This document shows, one piece after another, positions 8,976-20,100 of a stretch of 64,000 nt of DNA. The notes beneath the pieces are model-generated. The model made no database searches. It saw only the letters and a program-made list of their open reading frames with translations, and had not been told where the DNA came from. Position numbers and translations under genes: made by a program. The stretch comes from Agromyces ramosus. Lineage in GTDB: Bacteria > Actinomycetota > Actinomycetes > Actinomycetales > Microbacteriaceae. Each line of letters starts with the position of its first letter. The first letter of the stretch is position 1. Where the stretch lies: NCBI RefSeq assembly GCF_030817175.1, contig NZ_JAUSYY010000001.1:1178001-1242000 (forward strand), in the 5' to 3' direction.

Positions 8976-9908
8976 TCAGTCCTTCGCTCGCAGGAGCCGC
9001 ACGAACAGCAGCGACAACGCCATCACGAGGATGACGAGCAGGAACGAGTTCGCAGCTCCCGTGCCGAGGTCGGCGCGGGTGATGTGGTTGTAGAGGTAGA
9101 GGCCGGCGGTGGTCGTCGACGAGTACGGGCCGCCCTTCGTCACCACGTACGGCTCGGCGAACATCTGGAACACCGCGAGCGTCTGCAGCACGACGAGGAA
9201 CATGAGCGTGCGCCGCACGAGCGGCACCGTGATGCTCCAGAGTTGGCGGCGTCGGCTCGCGCCGTCGAGCTCGGCCGCCTCGTAGAGCGACGCGTCGATC
9301 GACTGGAGTCCGGACAGCAGGATGATGATCGCGAACCCCGTGGTCTTCCAGAGGAAGAGCAGCGCGAGGGTCGGCTTCGCCCATTCGCTCGTGGTGAGCC
9401 AGCCGATGCCGGGCAGGCCGAGCGCCCCGAGGAGGTCGTTGACCGGGCCGTAGTTCTGGTCGAACACGACGATCCAGATCTGCGCGATCGCCACCAGCGG
9501 CGTCACGAACGGCACGATGAACGCGGTGCGGTAGAAGCCGCGCATCTTCAGCTTCGCGTTGTTCAGCAGCACGGCCGCGAGGAGCCCGATCACGAGTTGC
9601 GCGGGCACGATGAGCAGCCACATCACGGCCGAATTGCCGAGCGACGACCAGAACGCCTGGTTCGTGAGGAGGTAGGCGTAGTTGTCGAGGCCGACCCACG
9701 TCGCCGCCCCTGTGCCGCGCCAGTCGGTGAAGCTCAGGCGCAGCGTGAAGATCATCGGGTAGACGCTGAACAGGGCGAAGATCGCGATGAACGGCAGGAT
9801 GAACACGTACGGCGCGAGTCGCCGGCGCAGCGCTGCCCAGGTCAGCCGTCGACGACGTGGCGCGCGCGTGGGCGGCACCCTCGTCTCGAGTACGGTGCTG
9901 GCGGTCAT
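8976..9908 (-). CDS. carbohydrate ABC transporter permease (MalF type)
   Basis: Partner permease of the second CUT1 importer, 310 aa from ATG 9906-9908 (MTASTVLETRVPP). An in-frame ATG 14 codons upstream has poorer coding character and was not used. It shows six hydrophobic segments, LPFIAIFALFSVYPMIFTL near the start, and the EAA loop SLYEAAELDGASRRRQLW. It lies 67 bases after the binding-protein stop and just before the second permease. Confidence 0.92.
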   Translation of the reverse strand: MTASTVLETRVPPTRAPRRRRLTWAALRRRLAPYVFILPFIAIFALFSVYPMIFTLRLSFTDWRGTGAATWVGLDNYAYLLTNQAFWSSLGNSAVMWLLIVPAQLVIGLLAAVLLNNAKLKMRGFYRTAFIVPFVTPLVAIAQIWIVVFDQNYGPVNDLLGALGLPGIGWLTTSEWAKPTLALLFLWKTTGFAIIILLSGLQSIDASLYEAAELDGASRRRQLWSITVPLVRRTLMFLVVLQTLAVFQMFAEPYVVTKGGPYSSTTTAGLYLYNHITRADLGTGAANSFLLVILVMALSLLFVRLLRAKD

Positions 9909-9975
9909 CGGTTCACTTTCGGTCGGGTGTCGAGCGGATGCCGCGGCCACGCGAGTCGCGGCATCCGCTCGGGGT

Positions 9976-11352
9976 TCACTGGCGGTCGACGAGGTTCGAC
10001 TGGATGTCAGCGGTGGACTGCTCGATCACCTGCTGCGGGGTGAGGTCACCGTCGAGCATCCGCTGCACGTTGTTGCCGAGGTAGTCGACGGCACCGGCCC
10101 ACCACGTGGGGATCGGTGCGCCGCCGGGGATCTCGGCACCGGCATCGACGGCGGTCTTCCAGAGGTCCTGCCCGCCGAGCGCGTCGACCGGGCCGAACAG
10201 CGGCTCGTCGGGGTTCGCGGCCGGCGTGTAGCTCGGGATGGACGTGTTGAGGCCGTTCGGGTACACGTCGTTGGGGCCGTAGACGGCGGAGTAGCCGGCC
10301 TCGTCGAAGACCAGGAACTCGTAGAACAACCAGGCGAGCTCGGGGTTCTCGGCATCCTTCGGGATCACGAAGCTCGATCCGCCCATGGCTCCGGAGCGAG
10401 CGCCGCCGTCTTCCCACGCGGGGAGCGGCATCGCGCGCCAGTCACCGGAGGTCTCGGGCAGCAGCTGCTGGGGCGCGAAGTCGAACCAGATCGCCCACGG
10501 GTAGAACACCTGCTTGGACGCTTCGAGCGTCTCGATGTCGGTCGGAGCCAGGTACTCGGCTCGCGTGCCGAGGCCCTCCTGCTGCACGGTGTCGAGGAAC
10601 GTCAGGATCTGCTCGTACTCAGGAGAGTCGAGGCGCAGCTCGCCGTCGGCGTCGGCGAGGCTCGTGCCGAGCTGGCTCGCGTACATCTCGAGCTGGAGCT
10701 GGCCGAGGAAGGCGCTCTGCTCGAGGTGGATCGGACCGGCGTCGGGCACCGCCTGCTTGTACTGGCGAGCCGCGTCGAGCAGGTCGTCGTAGGTCTCGAT
10801 CGACTCGGCATCGACGCCCGCCGCCTCGAGCGCGGTCGCGTTGTAGAAGAGCAGGCCCGGGTCGAGGTCCCACGGAACTCCGTAGGTTCCGCCATCGAGC
10901 GTGTTCACGTCGAGCTTCTGCTGCGCGATGTCGCCGGCGTACGGCTCGAGCACGCCGGACAGGTCCCACAGCGAGTCCGCGAACCCCGCCACCTTGGCGT
11001 CGTCGAGGAACACGCCGTCTGGGACATCCGTGCCCGTGATGAGGGTGTTCTGGAGCTTCGCGTCGATGTCGACGGCCTGGTGGTCGACCGTGATGTCGGG
11101 GTACTTCTCGTTGAAGTCCGCGATGACGCCCTCGAAGACCTCGAAGAGATCGCCTGAGCGGTCCCAGATCGTGATCGTGCCCTTCGGCGATTCGGCGGTC
11201 GGAGCCTGGAGCACGCTCGAGTCGGCAGTGCCCTCGCCGTCCGAGATCGACGGGCCGCAGGCGGTGAAGCCGATGGTGGCGAGCGCGGCCGCACCGAGGG
11301 CGGCGACTCGGCGGACGGCTCGGGGGCCGGTCCGCGGTTGGTGCTGGTGCAT
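9976..11352 (-). CDS. sugar ABC transporter substrate-binding lipoprotein
   Basis: CUT1 family extracellular binding protein, 458 aa. The signal segment RRVAALGAAALATIGFTAC ends in a relaxed lipobox (FTAC), so it is probably a membrane-tethered lipoprotein. Typical features are GTITIWDRSGDLFEVFEGVI at the mature start, DVPDGVFLDDAKVAGF, GVPWDLDPGLLFYN and a Trp/Tyr-rich C-lobe. The ATG at 11350-11352 has a perfect AAAGGAG site. First gene of the operon ending in the GH2 gene; controlled from the region shared with the divergent LacI gene. Confidence 0.93.
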   Translation of the reverse strand: MHQHQPRTGPRAVRRVAALGAAALATIGFTACGPSISDGEGTADSSVLQAPTAESPKGTITIWDRSGDLFEVFEGVIADFNEKYPDITVDHQAVDIDAKLQNTLITGTDVPDGVFLDDAKVAGFADSLWDLSGVLEPYAGDIAQQKLDVNTLDGGTYGVPWDLDPGLLFYNATALEAAGVDAESIETYDDLLDAARQYKQAVPDAGPIHLEQSAFLGQLQLEMYASQLGTSLADADGELRLDSPEYEQILTFLDTVQQEGLGTRAEYLAPTDIETLEASKQVFYPWAIWFDFAPQQLLPETSGDWRAMPLPAWEDGGARSGAMGGSSFVIPKDAENPELAWLFYEFLVFDEAGYSAVYGPNDVYPNGLNTSIPSYTPAANPDEPLFGPVDALGGQDLWKTAVDAGAEIPGGAPIPTWWAGAVDYLGNNVQRMLDGDLTPQQVIEQSTADIQSNLVDRQ

Positions 11353-11435
11353 GACACTCCTTTGTGGTGTGAGATTCCGGTGCTCGTGGGCAGGTCGGGT
11401 TTCGTGCCGAGGAGCGGAGAACCGGATCTCCTCCG

Positions 11436-11453
11436 TTTGCCAACGTGTGCAAA
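11436..11453. promoter_or_regulatory. LacI-type operator 1 in the divergent control region
   Basis: The sequence TTTGCCAACGTGTGCAAA is an imperfect palindrome (7 of 9 pairs match) with a central ACGT. It lies between the importer operon (start 11352, minus) and the LacI gene (start 11556, plus), so it can serve autoregulation and operon repression. Confidence 0.55.
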
Positions 11454-11466
11454 ACACTAACCCAAG

Positions 11467-11483
11467 TTTGCGCACGTTGCAAA
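11467..11483. promoter_or_regulatory. LacI-type operator 2 in the divergent control region
   Basis: TTTGC and GCAAA form an inverted repeat with 7 bases between them. The centre is about 30 bases (three helical turns) from the first site, a spacing that places both sites on one DNA face for cooperative binding. Confidence 0.45.
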
Positions 11484-11555
11484 CGTTGTGGTGTGATGAC
11501 TTCACCATGGCTGGCGTGGATGCTCGACGCCTCGACGAACGAAGGAGGTCCGGTG

Positions 11556-12578
11556 ATGCCGGCAACTCTGCGCGACGTCGCCGACCGCGCGAACGTTTCG
11601 ATGCGCACCGTCTCCAACGTCATGAGCGGGTACGAGCACGTGAGCGAGAAGATGCGCTCGCGCGTACTCGCGGCGATCGCCGACCTCGACTATCGTCCCA
11701 ACCTCGTTGCGCGCACCCTCCGCACCGGTCGCACCGGGATGCTCGCGCTCATCGTTCCCGAGATCGACGTGCCCTACTTCTCGGAGCTCGCCCGCGACGT
11801 CATCAATGCGGCCGCCGAAGTGGGCTACCGCGTGATGATCGACCAGACCGGCCACGACCACGAGCGCGAGCGCCAGCTCCTCACCGGCGACGACCGCACC
11901 ATGCTGTTCGACGGCATCCTCTTCAGCCCGCTCGTCACGCGCGATGAGCTCCGCGAGATGAACACCGCCACGAGCATGCCGCTCGTGCTCCTCGGCGAGC
12001 ACGAGTTCGACGGCCACTACGACCACGTCGCCATCGACAACGTCAGGGCTGCGCGGGATGCCACGGCCCACCTGATCTCGCTCGGCCGCACGCGCATCGC
12101 GGCGATCGGGGCCCAGCCGGCCGAGAGCTACGCGACCCCGCAACAGCGCACGGCCGGCTACGAGGCAGCCCTCCGCGACGCCGGACTCGAGCTCGACGCC
12201 GCGCTCCTGCATCCTGCCGCGCACTATAGCCGTGCCGACGGGTATGCCGCCGCACAAGAACTGCTCGCGGCATCCGACCCGCCAGACGCGATCTTCTGCT
12301 ACTCCGACCTGCTCGCGATGGGCGCGATGCGCGCCGTCTTCGACGCCGGCCTCCGGGTGCCCGAGGACGTCGCGGTCATCGGCATCGACGACATCGAGGA
12401 GGGCCGATACTCGCGGCCCACCCTGAGCACCGTGTCGCTCGACACCCCGTTCATCGCGCGGAGCGCGGTGGCGCGCATCACCGCCCGCATCGAGGATCCC
12501 GACGCCCCGGCCGAGGAGGTCGTAGCGCCGCACGCAGTGATCCCGCGTGAGAGCACGGGATCCGGCACACCGGGCTGA
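11556..12578 (+). CDS. LacI-family transcriptional regulator
   Basis: LacI/GalR repressor of 340 aa. The helix-turn-helix is at residues 1-25 (MPATLRDVADRANVSMRTVS), followed by the hinge RPNLVARTLRTG and a sugar-sensing domain with AIFCYSDLLAMGAMRA and VIGIDDIEEGRYS. The ATG at 11556 is preceded by GGAGG. Divergent from the GH2 importer operon with two operator-like palindromes between, so it very probably represses that operon until its sugar appears. The gene is convergent with the MFS gene downstream. Confidence 0.94.
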   Translation: MPATLRDVADRANVSMRTVSNVMSGYEHVSEKMRSRVLAAIADLDYRPNLVARTLRTGRTGMLALIVPEIDVPYFSELARDVINAAAEVGYRVMIDQTGHDHERERQLLTGDDRTMLFDGILFSPLVTRDELREMNTATSMPLVLLGEHEFDGHYDHVAIDNVRAARDATAHLISLGRTRIAAIGAQPAESYATPQQRTAGYEAALRDAGLELDAALLHPAAHYSRADGYAAAQELLAASDPPDAIFCYSDLLAMGAMRAVFDAGLRVPEDVAVIGIDDIEEGRYSRPTLSTVSLDTPFIARSAVARITARIEDPDAPAEEVVAPHAVIPRESTGSGTPG

Positions 12579-12636
12579 CGCCGGAACGGCTGCCGCTCAC
12601 GCCAGATGCGAAGCGGCGACCGGGAAGACATGCGCT

Positions 12637-13974
12637 TCAGGCTACGGATGCCGCGAGCTCGGGTGCCGACGAGCGGGAGGGCTCCGCGACCTCCGTCGAC
12701 TCGTCGCTCATGTCGAGCGGGTGCGCGATCTCGTCGCGGGTCATCCGTGCCGCGATGATCGCGACGATGCCGATCACGAGGGGCGCGGCACCCGCGATCA
12801 GGAACACGGTCGTCAGCCCGAGCGCCTCGCCCGCCGGGCCAGCGAAGGCCATCGACACGGGCATGAACGCGAGCGAGACGAAGAAGTCGAGGCTCGAGAC
12901 GCGGCCGAGCATGGCCGGCGGAACCCGCCGTTGCAGCAGCGTGCCCCAGATCACGACGCCTCCGTTGAAGGCCGCGCCCACCAGGAACGCCGCGATCGCC
13001 ATGATCCAGATCTGGTCGGTCATTCCGAACACCGCGAGCGGGAGGCATCCGAATGCCCACAGCAGGTTCATCACGGTCAGGTAGCGCTTCGGCAGGCGAA
13101 GGGATGCCACGGCCATCGAGCCGACCGCGCCGCCGATGCCGAACGCGGCGAGAATCAGGGCGTGGTCTTCGGGGCCGCCGCCGGCGACGTCCTTGATCAC
13201 GAACGGCACGAGCACCTCGAACGGCCCCATGATCAGCAGGATCAGCAGCGACGCGAACACCAGGGTGCCGAACAGCCACGGCGTGCGCACCATGTAGGTG
13301 AAGCCTTCGCGCACGTCGACGAGCAGGGCGACGGCCGCGTGCCGCGTGGGGCCGTCGCCTGCCTCTGTGCGCTCGCCGCGCAGCGGCGTCTCGGGGACCT
13401 TCAGGATGCACACCGCCGCCACGACGCCCGTCAGCGCGGCCACGGCCAACGCCGCACCGGGCGACGAGATGGCGATGAGCGCGCTCGCGAGCGCGGGTCC
13501 GCCGGCCTGCATGAGGATCGGCCGGGCCATGCCCTCGAAGCCGTTGGCCGCGAGCAGCTGGTCTTCGGGCAGCACGCTCGGCAGCAGCGCCGAGTAGGCG
13601 GGATAGTACAGGCCGGCCATGACGCCGCCGACGAACGCGACCGCCGCGAGCTGCCAGGCGGCGAGCCCCCCGGTCAGCGAGAGCAGCGCGACGACGCCGA
13701 CGCTGGCCGCCCGCACGACCTCGACGACGAGCAGGATGCGCCGCTGCGGAATGCGATCGGCCAGCGCGCCGCCGAGCAGCGTCGTCAGGAGCATCCCGAC
13801 CGCCGATGCGCCGGCGACGAGCGAGAGCTCGGCCGCGCCGCCGCCGACCGCGACGATCTGCCAGACCAGCGCGACCATCCAGATGCCGGCGCCGATCATC
13901 GACGCCACGAGTGCCGCCGCGAGCCACCGATAGGCCGGGTTGCGCAGGGGCCGAAGAGCCCGGGGTGTTGACAT
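12637..13974 (-). CDS. MFS transporter (probable drug/metabolite efflux)
   Basis: Major facilitator protein of 445 aa with about twelve hydrophobic segments. Helices 2-3 carry the loop GGALADRIPQRRILL, the conserved motif A of proton-driven exporters of the MFS_3/enterobactin-exporter type. The C-terminal tail is hydrophilic. ATG 13972-13974 has AAGGAG. It stands alone, convergent with the LacI gene. The substrate cannot be told. Its upstream region contains a copy of a dispersed repeat also seen near 26440. Confidence 0.9.
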   Translation of the reverse strand: MSTPRALRPLRNPAYRWLAAALVASMIGAGIWMVALVWQIVAVGGGAAELSLVAGASAVGMLLTTLLGGALADRIPQRRILLVVEVVRAASVGVVALLSLTGGLAAWQLAAVAFVGGVMAGLYYPAYSALLPSVLPEDQLLAANGFEGMARPILMQAGGPALASALIAISSPGAALAVAALTGVVAAVCILKVPETPLRGERTEAGDGPTRHAAVALLVDVREGFTYMVRTPWLFGTLVFASLLILLIMGPFEVLVPFVIKDVAGGGPEDHALILAAFGIGGAVGSMAVASLRLPKRYLTVMNLLWAFGCLPLAVFGMTDQIWIMAIAAFLVGAAFNGGVVIWGTLLQRRVPPAMLGRVSSLDFFVSLAFMPVSMAFAGPAGEALGLTTVFLIAGAAPLVIGIVAIIAARMTRDEIAHPLDMSDESTEVAEPSRSSAPELAASVA

Positions 13975-14016
13975 GATCTTCTCCTTGATGAGCGAGCGGA
14001 TGCCTCGAATGCTGCT

Positions 14017-14079
14017 GAAGCGGATGCTTCTACTCATGCGTCGAACTGGCACAGTCGAAATCGACAGCTCGCACGGAGA
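14017..14079. repeat. dispersed repeat, copy A
   Basis: About 60 bases starting with the small hairpin GAAGCGGATGCTTC and continuing TCATGCGTCGAACTGGCACA to a shared CACGGAGA end. A second copy lies at 26439-26498; the first 40 bases are almost identical and the end is looser. Here it sits in the upstream region of the MFS gene, and at the second copy upstream of a sigma-factor gene, in the opposite orientation relative to the gene. Function unknown. Confidence 0.7.
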
Positions 14080-14127
14080 TTCTCATGGGCCTCGGCGGTG
14101 TGGCCTCCTACCGCGGGTTGTTCCGCC

Positions 14128-17100
14128 CTAGCAGGCGGCCTTGCCCTGTCTGCGCCGCAGGATCATCAGGACCGCACCCCCCGAGAGCAGGAGCAGCGCG
14201 AACAGCACAGCCGTCCACACAATGCCGGTACCGGTGTCGGCGAGGAGCTGCACCGTCGACGTGGTCGTGACGACACGGTCGGCCGCACCGCCGTCGAGAC
14301 CGACGGCCCCGAGTGTCGGGTCGGACACCGCCGCATTCACGAGGGTCGCCCCGGAGACCGCGTCGGCGTTGACGGTCACCGAGTAGGTGATCGTCGCGGA
14401 CTCGCCGATCGCGAGGCCCCCGGTCCAGGTGAGGACGGTGCCGCTGACTTCTACGGAACCGGTGTCGGATGTCGCGTTGCCGTCGTAGCTCGCATCGTCG
14501 AGCACGTCGGAGAGGTCATCCGTCACGGTCACCCCCTCGGTCTCGGGGATGTCGACACCGCCGGTGTTGGTCACGGTCACCGCGTAGTGCACCTTCGAGC
14601 CCGGGGCGACGATCGTGGCATCCACGGTCTTCGCCACCTCGAGGGCCGCGAGTGGTGTCTCGGTCGCCGCGCAGAGGGGTGCCACGCAGTCGGCCGGATC
14701 CGGCACCGTCGGCTCGGTCACGTCGGGGGCGCCGACGAAGGCGACGTTGACGAGGTTCGCGTTGCCGTCGGCGGTGATGGTCACCGTGTACGAGAGCGTC
14801 GTGCTGCCGCCCGAGGCGAGCGCACCGGCCCAGCGGTAGCCGTCATCGCTCGCGGTGACCGCACCGGCGTCGGGTGTGGCGATCGGGGCGGCCTCGACCG
14901 ACGCATCGTCGAGCACGTCGCCCAAGGCATCCAACACCACTGCCGGGTAGAGCGCGGTGAAGTCACCCTCCCCCACGTTTTCGACCGTGATCTCGTAGTC
15001 GACCGTGTCACCGACCCGCAGGAATGGCACCGAGGGCGTAGCCGCCTTGGTGATCTCGAGGGCCGGGATCAGGATGTCCGCAGTCGCCGTCGCCTCGGTG
15101 GCGATCACACCGCCGACGCCGGACTCGACCGTCGCCGAGTTGCCCCAGCCGCCGTCGGTGCTGCCCTGGTCCTCGGGCAGCAGCGCACGCACGGTCACGT
15201 CGAACACGTGGACCGCGTTCGGCGGGAGCGGCGTGCCGTCGGCGACGAGCTGCAACTCGGATTCCCCGTCCCAATCGGACTCCACCGCAGGCGAGCCGGC
15301 GCGGCCCGCAGCCGTCTCGACCGTCACGACCGTGCCCGCCGGGAAGTCGAGCTCATCGACGAGCCCGTAGCTCAGCCTGATGGCCGAGGGGTTGGTCACG
15401 GTCATCGTGTAGCTGAGCAGCCACCAGCCGTCGGCCTGCTGCGCCGGCTGACCGGCGAGCTCCTTGGTCACGCCCGGGTCCCAGGCGCGGGCGCAGGCCT
15501 CGGCGTCAGCCGTGACGACGCCCGAACCGATGGTAGCGGTGTTGCCGAACCCGGTGGCCGTCTCGCCGTCGTCGAGCGTGCAGTCACCGGCCGGGTCATC
15601 CCCGGTCACGGCGCCCGCATCGATCACCGCGCGCACCGTGTAGGTGTGCGAGCCGGCCGCCGGGAGCAGGATGTCCTCCGCGATCGTCGTCGCGCCGTCA
15701 CCGTCCCAGCTCGGCTCGACCGACACGCCGGCGGGCTGCGCCACGATCGTCGGCGGCGAGTCGAGCGTAATGCCGTCACCGAGGGCGAAATTGTCGTCCA
15801 GCGTGTATTCGCTCGCCGAGGTGCCGGAGGGGTTCGCCACGGTGATCCGGTAGAGCACGCGCCACGTGCCGTCGGCCTCCTGCTCCTGGGAGAGCACCGA
15901 CTTGCTCAGCGAGGGCAGTGGCACGTGTGGCAGGTCGGCGCAGCCCACCGAGCCGGAGGTGCGCGCACCCACGACCACCTCGACCTCGTTGCGCAGGCCG
16001 GCCGGGTCCTTGGGCCGGGTCGCATTGCACGCCGGCCGTGATGCCGGCCGGCACCGTGAACTGCACGGTCACCGTGTAGACCTGAGTGGCCGGTGTCGAC
16101 TCGTCGGCTGCGGCGCCGATCGCGCCAGAGCCGAGTTCGGTGTCGGCCTGGCCGTCGAAGTCGGCGTTCACGGCGCCGCCCTCGGGTGCCGTCGCCGTGA
16201 CATCCACGATCTGCACGTCGGCAGGAAATCCGAGCTCATCCTCGAGGGCGTACGGGATGGTGCCCGTCGTCGACGTGGACCGATTGCTGACGGTCACATC
16301 GTAACTGAGCGTCCAGATCCCGGTCGAGGGATCCTGCACCGGAGCACCGGTCGTCGTCTTCACGACGCTCGGGTCGGTGAACGGCTCGCAGGCGTCATCG
16401 AACGCAGACTTCACACCGGCCAGGACGGTGGCGGTGTTTCGGAATCCGGTACCGGTCTCGCCGCCGTCGATCCGGCAGTCAGCCGCCGCAGACTCGGCAT
16501 CGAGCGCGCCCGGATCCGCGACCACCGTCAGCTGGTAGCTGTGCGTCTCGCCCGGGGTGAGGGGCACGTCCTGCGCGAGCAGCGTCGTGCCGGCACCGTT
16601 CCAGCCGGCGTTCGGCGTCACCGTCAGCGGGTTGTCGGAGATGGATGCCGAGATCACCGAGACGCCCGACGCGAAGCCGAGCTCGTCATCCAGGTCGTAG
16701 AAGGTAGAGAAGGTGGGGTCGGGGTTCTGCACGTCGATGCGGTAGACGAGGGTCCAGTCCCCGTTCTCGTCGACCGCCGAGGAAACCACGCTCTTGGTGA
16801 TGGTCGGCAGGGGCGCGACGGTGATCGGCGCACACGCGGAGACCGTCGCGAGACTCGTTCCGCCGGTGCCGGCGAACAGGGTCGCGGTGTTCGCGTAGCC
16901 GCCGCCGCTCGCACCGCAAAGCAGGTCGGCGGGTGCCACGGCACCGACGGGGGCGTCGGCGTTCACCGTGACGGTGTAGACCCGGGTGGTCGACGTCTGT
17001 GTGCCGCTCGGTGCGGGGATGCGGCCGACGCCCTCCAGCAGCGCCTGATCACCGGCCCCGTCGAAGGTGGCGCTCGTGCCCGGGCCGCTGACCTGCACCG

Positions 17101-20100
17101 AGTTCACGACGGTGCCGACCGGGAAGTCGATCGCGTCCTGCACCGTGTAGGCGAGGTCCGCCGGCGCCGCGTTGCTGTTGCGCACGGTCACCGTGTAGGT
17201 GACGTTCCAGCTGCCGTCGGGCTGCTGCGTGGGCGCGGCGACCGTCTTCTGGATCGTCGGCTTGACCGGCGTCGCACACGCCTGGGCGGTCGCGTTCGGG
17301 ATGCCCGTGAGGCTGATCGTCGCCTGGTTGCCGAAGCCACCGGCGGCACCCGCAACACACGCGGCCGCGGACGTGCCGGCCACCTGGTTCGCGTTCGCCT
17401 GCACGGTCAGCAGGTAGGTGTGCTGCGCTCCGCCCGGGATGCTCACGCCGGTCGCCACCGCGCCGTTGCCCGACCACGCCGGAATCGCCGCGGTCACGCC
17501 CGCCGGCGTGGCCGCCGTCGCCGAGAGCACCTGGATGCCCGCGCCGAACCGCAGCGTGTCGCTGAGGTTGTACGTGCTGGTGCCGATGGGGCTCGGATTC
17601 GTCACGTCGATCGCGTACAGGATCGCCCAGGTGCCGTCGTCGTTCTGCGTGAAGGACTGGATTCGCTTACCGATGAGCGGCGCGAAGATGGACTGCACGC
17701 TTGCGCAGGAGATGCCGTCCTGGTCTTCGCCGTTGATGCACGAGGTGCCGGCCGCACCCGAGGCATACGCGGTGTTGGTCACGACCTTGTCGGCGCCGGC
17801 GCCGATCGTGACGCTGTAGACGATCGTCGTGGTGGCGCCCGCCGCGAGCTGCCCGGACCAGACGAGCTGGTTCGAGGCGTTCGGCGATATCGGGGTGGGC
17901 GAACCGCCGTCGACGACGACGGTGCCACTCGCGTAGCTCGCGTCATCGAGCACGCCGCCGAGGTTGTCGAGCACGGTCGCCGGGTTGCCCGCGGTGTAGT
18001 CGTTGGTGCCGTCGTTGGTGAGGATGACCGTGTAGGTCACCGTGTCACCGGTGCGCACACCGGCGGCCGGCGCGTTGCTGGCCTTGCTCACGCTGAGGCG
18101 CTGCAGGCGGTCGGTGTCGCTGTTCGACGCGGTCAGCGGGGCAGCGGTCACCGGGTCGACGGCGGCCGCCGTGACGTTGTTGAGCACGTCGCCGGTGGCC
18201 TTGTTCGCCACGCGCACGGTCACCGTGAAGGTGGCGGAGTTGCCCGCGTTCGAGGTGCCGTCATCGCCGGTGGCCGTGGACGTGCCTCCTGCGGTGAGGT
18301 TTACGGGAGCGAACGTCACCGTGCCGCCCAGCCCGTCGGCGTCCTGACCGGAGATGGTGCCGCCGGAGACCCACTCGACGTTCGCGGGAAGCTGGTCGGT
18401 CACGACCACCCCACTCACCGCCTGGTCGACGATCTCGTTCCGCGCGGTGATGGTGTAGGTCAGGGTCTGACCGGGGCTTGCCACGGTGACGCCGTCGGTC
18501 TTGACCACCGAGAGCAGGGAGGCGGCGTCGAACACCGTGGAGCACACGCTCGCACTGTCGTTGCTCGTAATCGGGTCGTTCATGATTCCCGCGATCGAGG
18601 CGTCGATGCAGACCTGGGCGCCGGAGACGCTCGCGTCCGGTGTCACCGTCAACGGAATGGTTTCCGGGGTGTTCAGCTGCAGCTGGCGCGTGAGTCCGTT
18701 GGCGTCCACCGGATCGCAGGTCACCGTCACGGGGCCCGTCAACGAGGGCGCCGTGCACAACCAGCCCGCGATCGTGAGGCTCGAGATGGTGAGGCCGGCG
18801 GGCACGGCGAGAGTCACGGTCCCGGTGGCCAGCTGCGATCCGCCGCCGTTGTTGACGACGAACGGCACGGTGCCGACGCGACCGACCTGCAGCGGGAAAC
18901 GCGAGCCGGCGGTGACGCTGAGGTCCGCCTCCTGGGTCGTCGCACACACCGCGGCGGGCTCAACGGCAGTCAGCGACGTGGCGATGCCGGCGACCGAGTT
19001 GCAGGCGATCTTGTCGGCCGAGCCGCCGACGAGCGAGGCATCGTAGGTGAAGCTGCGGGATGCCCCGGCTGCCAGCGACGCGATCGTGGCACGAATCGCG
19101 CTGGCGCCGGATGCCGGTGCCGTCCAGTCACCGGAGGTAGCGCCACTGAAGACGCCCGGCCTCGGCGGGCTGGTCGACGTCGAGTAGGCCAGGGTGACGT
19201 CTCCCGGCACGCCGCTCATGGAGCTCAGGGCTTCCTTCACGGTGCTGCCGCGCGGAGTACCCGCGGTCGCATCGCTCGTCCCGGTGTCGCCGATGTAGGG
19301 CAGCACGTCGTAGGCGATGATGTTGTTCGCCTGGGCGTTGCCAGAGTTCGTGATGGTGATGCGGTACTTGATCGAGCTCGCGGTCGGGGGCACGCCCACG
19401 ATCACGTTGGAGTTGGCGATCCAGGTGCAGTTGTTCTGGGCATCCGGCTTGCAGATCTCCTTGAGCACGCTCAGCGCGGGAGTGCCGGTGACTGTCACGT
19501 TCACGGTGCGCGCGGCGTACTTGTCGCCGGTGTTGCCGTCGCCGGCGAGGTCGGCCGTCTCGGTGTAGGTGGCCGGGTAGTAGCCGGCCACGCCGCGAGC
19601 GGCATCGCCCATCAGGAAGGTGGCGGTATTCGTGCCCGCGGGCGCCGCGCCGGTCGGCGTCGTCGAAACGTACAGTTGCGGCAGCACACCCGAGTTGCCC
19701 GTCGCGTTGATCGAGAGCGGCGCGGGCCAGGTGGCCACGACGACGCTCATGAGCTGACCGCCGATGGTGACCTGTCGCTGTTCGACGGTCGTGCCGGCCG
19801 GCGGTGGCGTGGCCCAGCTGGTGCCGGTGACGTTCCAGCCGAACGGCGCGGTGAAGACGTACTGCGGGATGATCGAGCCATTGTTCGGTGCGTTCGTGAC
19901 CTGTCCGAAGACGCCCCAGCCGACCGAGCTGCCGGTGACGATGTTGCCACCGCCGACGACCGAGGGGCCGTTGGTGGTGACCTGAAGCGTGGGGGGCGAG
20001 GCAGGCGTTGCCTGGAGGGTTACGGTTCTCGATGCCTGCGCGCTGAGCGGTGCCAAGGCGTAGCCGGGGTAGCTCATCGTGACGGTCGCGGTGTTGGTGC

